Below, in pieces: positions 49,301 through 61,160 of a stretch of 64,000 nt of DNA; position 1 is the stretch's first letter, and every line of letters begins with the position of its first letter. Under the pieces are notes generated by a model. That model made no database searches, was not told the origin of the DNA, and was given only the letters and a program-made list of their open reading frames with translations. The stretch covers positions 62,001-126,000 of the forward strand of contig WIXG01000137.1 in assembly GCA_009869945.1 (NCBI GenBank), in the 5' to 3' direction. The position numbers and the translations under genes were made by a program. Source of the DNA: Mesaphorura yosii. Taxonomy: Eukaryota > Arthropoda > Collembola > Poduromorpha > Tullbergiidae.

Positions 49301-52300
49301 GATAAGCAAAGCATCAGCGACGAGCCAAGCACTGAGCCGTCTGCCTGCCTGCCTGCACAGTAAAGATAAATTGAAGATAGGCACAGCCAAGGCAAGGAAA
49401 TGGAATCTGGAGTTTTTCGATGGAGAGTGCTGATAGGCGATAGTTATTCTTCTCCGGGCTCTTATCTCCAGTTTCCAGACTCCGACGACTCCCCGGCGCA
49501 AAGCACGGCACGGCACTGCGAGAACAGGCAGGCTTTGCTGAGTAGGCGACCTAAATACAAAAATGAGATACACGAATCACCATCACGAATCCTGGAGGGA
49601 GTGAAATCCTTTTCCGTCGTCCGTAGACATAATCTCTTGGCCTGGAATATATTTCGACTGCTCGACTCGACGAATCTGATCTTCACGAGATAAGACAAGC
49701 AACCAAAGTCAAAGCTTACTACATTGCACTCATCGCACATCGCTCTGTACTGGGCTCCAGCTATGGCAGGAACTCTTGGCTGACGCAGATCAGCCAAAGC
49801 CAGAGCCAGCAGACTCTTTTATCTCAGCCCGGTTCCTCGCGTTACAGGAAACTGGATCTCTGGAGAACAGCAGAACAGAACCGAGCCACAGCCAGAGCTG
49901 GGCAGATTCACTACGCTACGGAGGAGTGCAGGGTACCGCTCATGGAGATAACGTCAGAATGGATTCATTACGAGCCGAGAGATAAAGTATGAGCGATGAT
50001 GATAGCTTTAGCTTCAGGAGCCAACAACCAGTCAACTCAAAGTCAACCAGACTGCCGTACCCAAAGTCAATGCCTGCCTGCTCGCTAAACAAAACCGAAA
50101 CAAGTTGTTGATGGCTCCTAGGTTGCTTTACTGCTTTCTGGTGATAATTATCGCTGGGATCAGCTGCTGAGCCTAAGCAGTCTGGAGGTTGCTCGTATTT
50201 TGGCAGCCCAGGTTCAATATTATCAATATTATGATTGAAGGGTTCACTCATTGCGATGGACAGCGTCTCCGTCGCGTAGCCATGCCGGTCCAGCCACCGA
50301 GTCCAGTAAAAGTAATGCGATAATGTGTTGAAGTGAATAATGAGACTCGTACTCGTCTGTCCCGAGATTGTAATCTGAACAACTGCAGCAGGGTTAAGCA
50401 GTTAAGCAAAGCTAAGTGATGGATGAGAGTCAACTTTCGTCCTCCTCTTCGTCCTCTTCGTCTTCGCCTGCGTCATCATTGTTCTTGTACTGTACATTTA
50501 CGGCATGACTCTATCTTCAAGATCTCTTCTTATGTGTTGCCAGTCTTGCCTTGTCGTTGTGAGGTACAATTCTTGGCTTTGGCTGGCCTGGCGAAGGAGA
50601 CAATTTATTACCAGGTTCATTAAAACCTTATTACCAGGTTTAGTGTAGTTTGGGTGTTTAGTGCATTGGGCAGGTCCATAATAATAATTCTCGCGTCGTC
50701 GCGATAATGATGATCATGTTGAAATTTTAAATGGTGATTGAGCAACTGATAAAGTACCGGCAAGTGGCCAGGCAGGCGTAAATGGTGATGGTGATGGTAA
50801 ATAGTTAATGCAAATCAGGTGCAGGCCAGGAATGCCGAGTGCGTCTATCCGTCGCAGTCTCAGGCATGGGAAAGGGTGAAGAGTGAAAAATGTCAATAAA
50901 AGAGCGAGCGTGGCTTGGCCCGAGATGTTATCGCTATCGCAGGACTTCTTGGATGAGGATGAGGGTTCATTCTTCTTTCCCTCGCTGGCTGCGTCTCGTC
51001 TCATTATTTTATTATACTAATCATCTCAACAACAACAAGAATTTAACGTCACCAATATAATACGACAGCGCGTTTTATTGTCAATCTGAGCATGGAGTGA
51101 ACTGAACTGGGTTGAGGCTGAGCTTGAACCTGATTTTGTTCAGGGCGTGGTGTGGCTGTCGAAGGCTCGAATTCCAGCTGAAGGGGCAAAATGCGACCTG
51201 GAACTGGAATCAGAATAAAAAAAAATTATTGGAATCGTCATGCACGTACATACAAATGCAAACGTGCACGTGTAATTTTAAATGATGCATTACATGGATT
51301 CGTGGACCGTGGAAATATCTGCAAATTGCAAAAGTCAGTCAAGGCCGTGATGCGACGTCGCGGTCGGTCGCCGGTTTGCATTTCTGAATTATGGATTTGC
51401 TGTCCTGAATGAGTGTCGAGCCTCGAACGTTGAAAGCCACTTTGCCCAATTGAATTCTGAAATTCTGCACGGGAACGGGAAAGCCTGCATATATGCAAAA
51501 TGCATCAAGCATCAAGCGCTGGCATTTCTCGTTTCTCCATTTTTAATAATTGATTAAAGTGAATCATCTAACCCGCGACGCGATGTGATGAAAGATTATA
51601 GCTAGAAGCAAATAGTTAGCTGTCCTTATATAACTTATATTGCTTTGTTTGCTCTGCATTATGCATAGAATGTGCACGATGTGGAGTGAGCCAATAGGCC
51701 GACGATTGAGGATTGATCTGCATTTGGTCATAAATAACTCCATTTTCCTGTGACGTGGTTAATGGCTCGGCCCAGCGATGGCGAATGGCCGGCCAGTTCC
51801 AGGCAAGTCCAAGCCAATTCAGAACCTGAATTAATTATGAGAACTGTGGCATGCATTTAACTGCTGTTTTCCTACTTCCTTGGCTGATTGCTCTTCCAAT
51901 GCAAATGAACTTACTCGCGTCAGGCTCAGGCACAGGCTGCTAGTTCCCAATTGTCGTTGTCCGGTGTCAGTAGCCAGTAAAGTGAATTTTGGTAGTGCAG
52001 ACGCTGAGATTTGAGATGCATGGGGTCTTCGGCAGAAGTGATCGTAATCGGATCCACATTGGCCAGGCTCAAGCATCTGAAATTAAGCACCGTGCCAGGA
52101 TTCGGAGCCGTCGTAGTCGTAAGTGACGGCCGGACTGAGATCTAGCATACATACGTTTTCTTACCTTCTTAGTCCTAGCCTTGCAGCCATAATCGTCGTT
52201 AAGATTAAAATCTTTGTCCCGCTGCCACTGCCGCTGCTTGATGATAAAGACAGATACAGATAATTAATTTTGAGAATGACGACTGAGCTGAGTAGAGGGT

Positions 52301-55300
52301 GTCATACGTATCGTGCCTCTTATCTTTATCTACGTATCTGGTTACCGACTCCGACACAATCCATGCCATAAATCTTCATTAGTGAATCTTGCCTTGTATC
52401 TTCACGATTACTGCACTGCACTGCAATTCACTTCACGCGGGCTATCGCCAATCGCCATCGTCCATGAATCTTGCGTACTGGTGGGCAGGTCCGCCTGGTG
52501 TGTATACGTTGGCGCTATCTTGAGTAATTTCTTACTCTTATCTTTCTATACGTTATGCTCGCTCCGTACGCATGCTCATTAACGTTTATTGCTTGCTTAT
52601 GGGAAAAAAACGAAAAACTGAAGAACACTCAGCTTAAGGCAAAGGGGAAGCCGCCAAGCAGGATAAAATGCATGGCGGAATGTTATTTGCTTTGCTACTT
52701 CTTGCGGATTGCGGATAACCGAACCAGCAATTAAGGAATATGAGGAAATCGGCACTTGGCCAGGCCGCTTCGATTAACTACAATTGGGAATTTCCAGTCG
52801 AGTTTTCCTTCCACGTGTCGCGTCGTTTGTTGGCCCTTCGCAGTTTCGTCGTTCCCTTTCGTTCATTTGAAGGCATTTGAAACAAAATGTATAAATGAGA
52901 ACTGATACGCATTGAGTGAATCATAAATCTTGTCTTGGTTCTTGACAGTCTGCTTCAGATTTGATTCGTCATTTTGCAAAGCAAAGGAAATGAAAACTTT
53001 GACGAAGCAAAGTCAGAAATTATTGTTCACAAAAATGAAACAAAGTCTCGCGTACGTGCGCGTACGTGATAAGTGACTTGGTACCAGAATTAGCAAGAGC
53101 AAACGGCAACACTAATAATAATTATTACATTTATTTGTCAGTCAGTCAGAACTCGGAGTAGAAAATAAGAATCAGAACAAGACAAGAGACAAGAGTACAA
53201 GAACACAACAGGATGACAGATAACCGTGCTGCTACTGTTGCTACTACTTGCTTCTAATTACGTGCTTGATATTTAAGTATTTACGCCTTGGCCTGCAACT
53301 GCAAAATATCGATAATAAACTTATCGCCAGAAACGGAAACAAACTAACAAACAACTCGAGAGCGACAAGGTTCGTGTTAATCATCGCATTTCATTATTTC
53401 TCGAGCAAACGTACGAATGAAATTCGAGATTTTTATTTGCTGTATCATTAAATTGTTAACGTCAATTCAGGCAGGCACAGGCTAGCGATGATGACGCCTT
53501 CGACTTCGAGTCGACTTGAAGTGAAGGGCGAAGATTCGAGCGCGTGCTCATGCGATCTTCTCTTAGACTGTTGTTAAGCTACTGTTAATCATCCATCAAT
53601 GAGTAGTAGCAAAGTCAAATCAGAAATCAGCATCCCACAAAGACAAAAGCTTCTGAATTCTTATTCTGTTTGGTGCTTGTGCTTGATCGAAGAATTGATG
53701 AAAGTACGTACGTGTCACGCTTCACGCATGATTGGATAATTGCTGCTTTCAATAAACCATCACACAGCCACCAAATTGAAGCCATCATCTACGCTGCAAC
53801 GTCTTGGCTCGTGATTGATTGATTTGATTAGAAATCGTGGCCGTACACTCGCCACTCTCATTCTTGCATATTGCATTTATTGAAATGAGATCCAGACCGT
53901 TTTGATTTTGATTTGACATCCAATCATCATCGTTCATCGTCTGACTTAATTATAGAGCGCCGGTCGATGGCGATGAATTTTATTGCAGGAGCTCTGAAAT
54001 GGCTCCGTCGAAATAAGGAGATCAGGAAACCAAGATTGTGATTAAGTTTCTGGGCTGGCTCGGGTTGATTAGAACCTTGTAACTAATCAAAAATGCGATA
54101 TAGATTCAATTTATTACCTGCGAAGCAAATCGCTTAGTTTTTACTGCCTGTCTTGCGACGTGCTTGTGCTTGGTTTCTCGTTGTTATCTTGTCACTTAAT
54201 CTCTCCGTCCCGTCTGCGTCTTGACTGGTTTTACTCTCAAGGTGTGAGATTACTCGTGGCCGTGAAGGCAGGCGATTGACGATTAGTGATTAGCGTCTCG
54301 CTCGTTATTCCCGTCATGAATCAAGCGCGACGCGAAATACAGTTAAGATAAGCCAAGCCAAGCCTTCAATCTGGGATCGATTTATGATCTCTGGCGAAGA
54401 TAACCAACGGGCGAACGCGAATGAATGAAAGGAGTTTGTGGGCTCGAGCAATCTTAACTGCTTGATTGAAGGCTGCTGAGATCGGAGTCGAGATTGGGAA
54501 TTGTTGCAGTGACAGATCATTACTTAAATCTTGCGTCTTGCGTGCTCTGCATCGCACTGCGTGATGCGTGCTTGTCAGTTATCAGTCTTGGCTGGATCTT
54601 GTGAATTGTGACTGTGATTCAGAATCAGAAATCAGAAATCAGGTATCAGCATCAGCAGTGGCAGTGATCAATAGTAATTAAATTCCATTGTTCATCGGGC
54701 AGTATCGTATTCTTACTCTTATCATATCGTGCGTGGTGTGGCGTGTTGCTTATCAGTGCTTGGGATCTCAGGATCACATTTCGCAGCCAGTCTCTCAATT
54801 ACCTGCAGTAGTTGGTAAAGTAATTAATCATTGCGATATCTTACCAGTTAACTGGCCATTACTATTACTGTAACGTGTGGTGTGATTTGGCCTTCATTGC
54901 CATTAACAGCCACAGCCACAGCCACGGCCAGCACGAAGCAGCAGTTGTTGGGCTGCTGGCTACTGATAAGATCTCTTTCTTCATCACATCACGAGCAGTT
55001 CCACGTCCACAAGTTCACATGCTGAAATCTTTCCATGAAATCGCAGCCGCAATCGCCGCGCCGTCACGAGGAAGACCGACCGACCGACCAACTCAACATT
55101 TTCTCACAATTAAAGCCATGAATATGAATTATGAATTATGGTTATCGTAATCGGACGGAATTCGCAACCCTACTGTGAGAATTCTTTTGTCTTTGTCTGG
55201 TCTGTGTTTCGATTGTCAACAAATCATGCAATGCAAGCTGTGTCGTGTCATCCCCTCCACCGACCATTAAAGTAGTATTTGTTTATGCTAGCTGGGTTCC

Positions 55301-58300
55301 TCTGATAAGCTGTCATCAACCATCAGAATTCAGACTCGTCCGTCGTAAATGACCCCAAGAATGTTAATGTTGACTGGCTGTCTGCAACTCTTTTTAATTG
55401 ACATTTTTGTGTCGTATCTCGCAATCTGCGTATTGTCCTTTGCTGACTTGACTGGTTGACTGTTGACCTCCCAAAATGAAATTTGTTGGTCGTTGTCATT
55501 AATTAAATTAATTGTTGTACTTTATAATTGCAGTTGATGAAGACGGTGGGAAAGACGCCCAGACCCACAGCGGCGGAAATGGAGACGACGGAGATCAGCC
55601 AACGAAGCAGGAAGGCGAATCAGGCGAAGGCATCGGCGTCGCTGGCGATGGCGAATCTCCCCGAATCAATCACAGCGGCGGCTGCGACCTGGGGAAAGGA
55701 ATCAGAATTCGGAGCAGTCGTGAACTGACTGAAGCACGAGAAAACATTCATTGCGAAGGCGAAGGCGAAGACGTCGATAACGAGAACGATAACGATCACG
55801 AATCAGATACTCAAGAAGGATCCCGACACCGGCCCCACAGCGGTGCCCGTGCCAGTGCCAAGCGTCAGCGTCTTCGACAAACTCCCGATGCAGTGGACGA
55901 CGAATTAAGTCAAAGTCAAGACGAAGACTCACAAGAACCACCACCGCCCCACGCCAACGCCCACGGCCACGCGCCGCCCGTATCAGTTCAGCAGATGCTC
56001 GCCGCCGGTTTCCCGTACCTCCAGCATATGAACTTCGCGATGCGGAACGACCTCAAGCTCGGAGCCCATACGCAAGACTCGGCCGCCCGACTCTTCTTCA
56101 TGCCATCTGAGCTAATTCCGAGCACAGTGCCCGGCTCGGGCGCGGAGGCCACGCACTCAAATTCGAACGGAGGTTCGACTCGCGGCTCGCGCGGTGGAGC
56201 GTCGAAGGGCAGTAGCAGCAGCGACGGGAAAGTAGCCTCGGCCTGCGCCTCAGAAAACAACACCGATCTCTCACCCCGAACAGGTAACTGACTTTGGTAT
56301 CCTGAGCAATAAATTCGCAAATAGCTTGTAAACTTGCGAAAAATTCGCCAATTCGCAACTCGTAAATTCATAAGTTGCTCTGCAACTTGCACGCAAGGAC
56401 GGGTTCATCGCGGCAATAAATCTCCGGCCTGATGAGTTAATTATTATTACACGATCAAGTTACACTTTGATGTAATTAATTACCTGCTGCGCAAGCAGCT
56501 GTGCTTTGCTGCAGAGGAAATTACCTCGCAAATCGCAATCGTGAGGAAGGAAACGCTCGTAAAAAAATCTATAAAAATAATTTTTATATTTCGGTGAACT
56601 GAGCGATGCGCGATTGCCTACACTGATTAGCGACTGGTTGACTGCTCACTGCTTTGAGTGATGGGCTCGTATGGCAACAATAAAAATCTCCGCAGTGTGA
56701 GTGTGAATGAATGGCTCGAGTTGACTGGCTTGGCTTTGGCCGGCTGAGGCTGATCGTGATCAAGATCAAAAGCAAGATTACGATTGCATTTCACTTCGTC
56801 TTCGCGCCGGCCTTCAAGCGAAAAGCGAAAAACGAAGCGTCTGTCTAAAATCATCTCAATTTAAAGCGCAGGCATTCAGATCACGTTCATTGGTCCATAA
56901 TTGTTGTTATTAAATCGTAAAGTTATAATTATCGGCCGTGTCGGTGAATAAATCACGTCTTGTTTGCTTTCCGGACCCAATTTTTATTTTTAACATGCCA
57001 GTCTAAGTCTAGGCTTGTTGCTGTTGCTAGTCGTGGTAGTAATTAAACATTGTACGTGATTCCTGATTCGGGTTTGGCTTTTGGTATTTGCAGGTCCCGT
57101 CTACATGTGTGAACCCTGCAACATCAAATTCAGCTCCGCCAACACGTTAGAGGCCCACCAAACTTTCTACTGCTCGTTTCGGAAAGATTCAGGTATAAAC
57201 CAATTAAAACTCCTCCCACGTAGCGGGAATTGACTCCAATTTAATGATTTTGCAGATAAAAATGGAGTCAAATCCGAGAAAGACCCCGAATTTGATTTCT
57301 CGACGTGCTCTAACCAGGCCAAATTAGCCAAGTCACAGACAGGCATCAAGAGAAGCGCCTCCACAGCAGGCGTGAGCGGTGGCGGCGACAGCTGCCCGTC
57401 CGACATGGAAGACGAGCAGCCGGAGCCAGAGCACGATGACGGCGAGCACGAACTCTCAATCGACGAGTCACGGTCACCGAATTTAAATAACGCCCAGATT
57501 CAGTCGCTGTCGCTCATCCAGAAGCACGCCGAAGAAACGGAGCACGCCAATGCTGGCAACCCCAACAAGAGCCTGAAGACTGGGAAGCAGTACGCGTGTA
57601 TGTACTGCTCGTACAGCGCCGAGAAGAAAGTGAGCCTTAACCGCCATATGCGCATGCATTCAGGCGGTGGCTCGACCGTCGATGCCAGTGCATCGATGAA
57701 CGAAGACAGTCGAAGCTGCTCGACACCATTCAACGTGAACGTGGCCGCCGGCAGCGGTGGCGGCAAGTCTCAGGATCCCAGCACATCATCGGCCGGAGCC
57801 GCCAGTGGCGGTGGAATCGTGGCCATAGAATGCTACTGCACAGACTGCGACATTCAATTCTCGAAAGTCAAGACGTATCGAGTGCACAAGCAGTACTACT
57901 GCAGCACACGCCACGTGCTGAAGGGCCAGGGGTGTGCGATCGGGACATTGCCTGGAAGCAATGGGAACGGCGGTGTGGGCGATGCGCCCTCACCTGTGTC
58001 AATCGTGGCCGTGTCACAGCCACAGCCAGCCGGCTCCCCCGCGGCCGGCCTGCACTCGAGCAGCCATCGACAGTCTTCATCCAGAAACTCACCATCAGCG
58101 TCAGCGTCTTGCAGCCCACCGACGGGCGTCGGCCCATCGAGCATGCCGTTCCTGCTGCTGCCCACGAATCCTGTGATAATCGTGCCATATTGCTTCATTC
58201 AAGCAGCAACACTTTTACCAGGAAATATGCTCCCCTCACAAAACGCACTCGTCGTCCTCCCGAATGGAATCGTTCAAGGGCTACCCAACACGCTTGTGCT

Positions 58301-61160
58301 CCCACCGCCACCACCTTCGTCCACGACGCCGGGGCCGGGGCCTTCAGGCGGCTCTTCAACATCACCAAACGCCTGCAACAGCCAGCAACAGTTTGGCATT
58401 CCTGGTCTGAATCTCCCGCAGTTCATGTTTGACGACCCAAAAGAAGTAATCAAGCGAGTGTCCGCTGGAGAGAGAAGTCGAAAAAGGAATCACGCTCACG
58501 CGTCTTCGGACGAATCTGCCAAAGATTCGAACGAGCTGCTGCATCAACGAGGGCATCGGCGTGAGCGGGAGCGCGACGCGATGGACCTCACCCTGAGGCC
58601 AGGGAGTGCAGACGACGGATGCATGAAGGGCGGAGGCGGAGGCGGAGCCGGGAGCATGAGCAGTCTGAGCAGTGGAAGTCGATCCTCTTCTCACGCGCAT
58701 CTTCATCACCTTGATGGTCCTGATTATCTTGAGAATCTGGAGCATGCCCACGAGCGTGACCACGGCCGAAGCCCAGATCGATTGAATTCGATATCGATGT
58801 CGAGCTTGGCAAGCATAAAGCGATCGGCCTCGGCCCATTCCTCGAGACCGTCTTCGGCGTCGGTGAGCAGCACGTGTTCGACATCCCCGCCAGCTCCTGC
58901 GCTGCATGGCGGCTCGGAAGCCTCCGCAGCTGCTGCCACCAAATCAGGACTGCCACCGAACGGACTCAAACTCGAACGGCTCTCGCCTTCGTCTTTTAAC
59001 CAGCTGTCAGAGAGCCAACAGCAACTCCTGCTTTATCAGCACCAGATTCAGCAGCAGCAAGCCGTGGCAGCCGCCAAAATGATGCAATCAAACTCAAGAA
59101 ACAACCACAATCAAGGCAGATCCAAATCGGGCTCAGGTTCCAGTTCTAGCCAAAGTATTGCAACAACCTTTCCTGGTGGTGCCATTCTCACCGCGACGAA
59201 TCCAGGCTCGAATGCTATGAACCCTGCTCCGAGTCTTGCAGAATTGCTTATGGCGACAGCTGCAAACAGCGTCAACGCCAATGCCAACGCCAACATGGAT
59301 TTGGGCGACAATCTCAGCAAATTGAACTCACAGCTCTTGTCAGGCTCCAACGCGGCTGCGACGGCGATGATGGCAGCCGCCGCAGCGTCACTCCCGCCTG
59401 AGTTGGCAATCAGACTTCTTTCGGACCCAAACTACTTGTCTTCGATCCAGCAAACAATCGCGCAGCAGCAGCAAAATATGGGACTGATGGTTCCCACCAC
59501 CGTAGGTATCGGCGTTGGTGCAAGCAATTCTTCACCTGCGAAGGGCGGCGGCGGCACTCCATCGCCTTCACCCGCACCTCCTCCGATCAAGCGTGGAGTG
59601 TCTCGCTGCGTTGAGTGTGACATCGTTTTCTACAAGTACGAAAACTACCTGGTTCACAAGGAGCACTACTGCGCGGCGAGGGGAAATAACATCGCAGGCG
59701 CGGGCGCAGGATCTGGTCTTGTTAATGGGACACCCTCCGAACTGAAGGACCAGCTCCACATTTCACCACCACCGCAGTTGCCGCCTCCGGCCACGAGACA
59801 GCGCCGCAGCCACACAGGCGGAGTCAGACACCAGCCGCAGTCGCAGCAGTCGCCGTCGATGTTGATTGGGAGCCGACCTAGAAATAGCAATAAAACGGCG
59901 GCGGGGTTCACCCCAGCGGATGAAGCGGCTATGCTGATGCAAATGCAGATGCAGTCGCCTTGCAGTGGCGAAAACAGTGGAGATGGGATGACAACCACGA
60001 AGACGGCCGTATCAAGCTCGCCTCCCGTCGCGCTGCGAGGTGTGACCATCACACCCACGTCGGTTCCACAGTACGCCTGCCTGCACTGCGGAGTCAAATT
60101 CAGCTCACTGGACACCCTAAAAACTCATCAAACGTTCTACTGCCCCAATTCCTCAGCAAAGAGACCCCCGCCGCCCATTTTGGACACGGTGGAGGGCGAA
60201 GACGAGCTGGAGATCAATGACAGCGTGCCGCAACAGCAGCCGAAGTCTACTAATTCGAAGGGAGCCGGAAATGCGTCCGCACCTGCGTCTTCTTTCTCAA
60301 CGGCGATGCTGGTCAACGAAAAGAGCGGAGTCGTGACGTGCAGCAAGTGCAAGCTCGGTATTCCGGAAGACCAGCTCAGCGTGCATGGGGCGATGTGCAC
60401 ACAGACGGCGACGGCCAACTCGAACCACAACTCTGTTTCGGCTGCAGGAGGCGCCCCGGGCTGGAAGTGCCCGTGCTGCGATACGTACAGCCCGACGATG
60501 AGCTCGGCCCAGAAACACCTCGAGACTCATTCTGGACTCAGGGCCTTCAAGTGCGTGCTGTGTGGGTATCGTGGAAATACAATTCGTAAGTGGTTGTAAC
60601 CTATGAACTCTGGCTGCTTCGAAAAGACTGCCAATCTTTAATGCATGCATGCACTCGCATTTTTTATTTTTGTGTGCAGGTGGAATGCGAACACATATCC
60701 GAATGCATTTCGATAAGCGCGTGTCAAACGACCTTCACGAAGCAGACTACATCACTTGCATCACGTCGAAGGACCTCGACCCGCCTGCTCATGCGCCAGT
60801 GCTCAGCAACGCTGCTGCAACGGCCGCAGTGCACGGAGCTTTAAAGATGACGAACGCCAACTCGAATTCAAATTCGCCACAGTCGCAGTTGCAAAAGTCT
60901 TCGCCTTCGACTTCTCCTTTGCTCTCCGCGACCGCGAATGCGAGCCCGGCCGGCTTGGCAAAAAATGTGAACAATAACGACTCGCCTGCGGAAGACGGCG
61001 TCGTGATGCCTGGCGGAGGTAAGCTTGGCTTCGACTTTTGCGTTCGGTCCTTTCTAATGCCTCCTCAAGCGAATCCTATGTTAATTTACGAATCTTACCG
61101 CTTCTTTTCGCAGGTCATCACGTGACGACCACAAAAGCGACGATGCTCTACGTGACTTGA
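31276..61160 (+). CDS. ush: FOG-family zinc finger GATA cofactor (u-shaped)
   Basis: Nuclear cofactor of GATA factors. Six exons: 31276-31318, 55534-56283, 57094-57192, 57256-60585, 60680-61018, 61114-61160. All junctions are GT-AG and every one splits a codon after its first base; the product is 1535 residues, longer than Drosophila Ush. Exon 1 encodes MSRRKQSNPKPLIK, the FOG N-terminal motif that binds the NuRD histone-binding subunit. Eight fingers are visible: C2HC at ~270-290, C2H2 at ~412-433, and C2HC at ~492-513, ~1080, ~1237 and ~1324. A C2H2 pair ends the series at ~1367 and ~1395; the last matches the FOG signature GNTIRGMRTHIRMHF and is split by intron 4. C2HC fingers of this family contact the GATA N-finger. 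AMDLT near residue 738 is a weak CtBP-type motif. Ser-, Gly- and Gln-rich linkers fill the rest. Confidence 0.93.
34162..34398 (+). repeat. Degenerate ~30-bp tandem repeat array
   Basis: About seven diverged units of roughly 26-32 bp, most ending in GAA, with a loose consensus of TTTGGCCATTTTGTAGC then GGAAAATTTGAA. Units begin near 34162, 34192, 34222, 34252, 34282, 34312 and 34345. Frames through it are interrupted, so it is not coding now. It looks like an old minisatellite inside u-shaped intron 1. Confidence 0.55.
44221..44254. repeat. 11-bp perfect inverted repeat, 12-nt loop
   Basis: Arms ACTGGTCTACG (44221-44231) and its exact complement CGTAGACCAGT (44244-44254) flank TGCCTTCGCCAT. 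It would fold as a short hairpin in RNA or serve as a spaced palindromic binding site. It lies in u-shaped intron 1. One such match in 64 kb is close to chance expectation. Confidence 0.6.
52242..52263 (+). promoter_or_regulatory. Cluster of three GATA words
   Basis: TGATAA, AGATAC and AGATAA within 22 bp, all on the same strand, followed about 55 bp later by two TTATCT words near 52,319-52,330. It is one of the tightest GATA clusters in u-shaped intron 1. Function is inferred only from motif density. Confidence 0.4.
56284..57093 (+). other. ush: u-shaped intron 2 (810 bp)
   Basis: Noncoding GT-AG intron between exon 2 and the exon that encodes the first zinc finger. I see no element of note in it. 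Confidence 0.8.

Larger units (their letters stand above)
31319..55533 (+). other. ush: u-shaped intron 1 (24.2 kb), candidate GATA-responsive control region
   Basis: Every other confirmed intron in the window is under 0.9 kb. I see no nested gene on either strand: frames are short and show no domain. WGATAR sites are dense: by hand count 7 in 31,321-33,320, 8 in 44,000-46,000, 9 in 46,000-48,000, 14 in 49,000-51,000 and 6 in 51,000-53,000, where chance for equal base use is about 4 per 2 kb. It also holds a decayed ~30-bp tandem array (34,162-34,398) and an 11-bp inverted repeat (44,221-44,254). A regulatory role is inferred. Confidence 0.7.

Noticed and set aside
57830-58432. 200-codon alternative frame inside u-shaped exon 4
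   Set aside because: Lies wholly inside the long, phase-consistent zinc finger exon and has no domain of its own.
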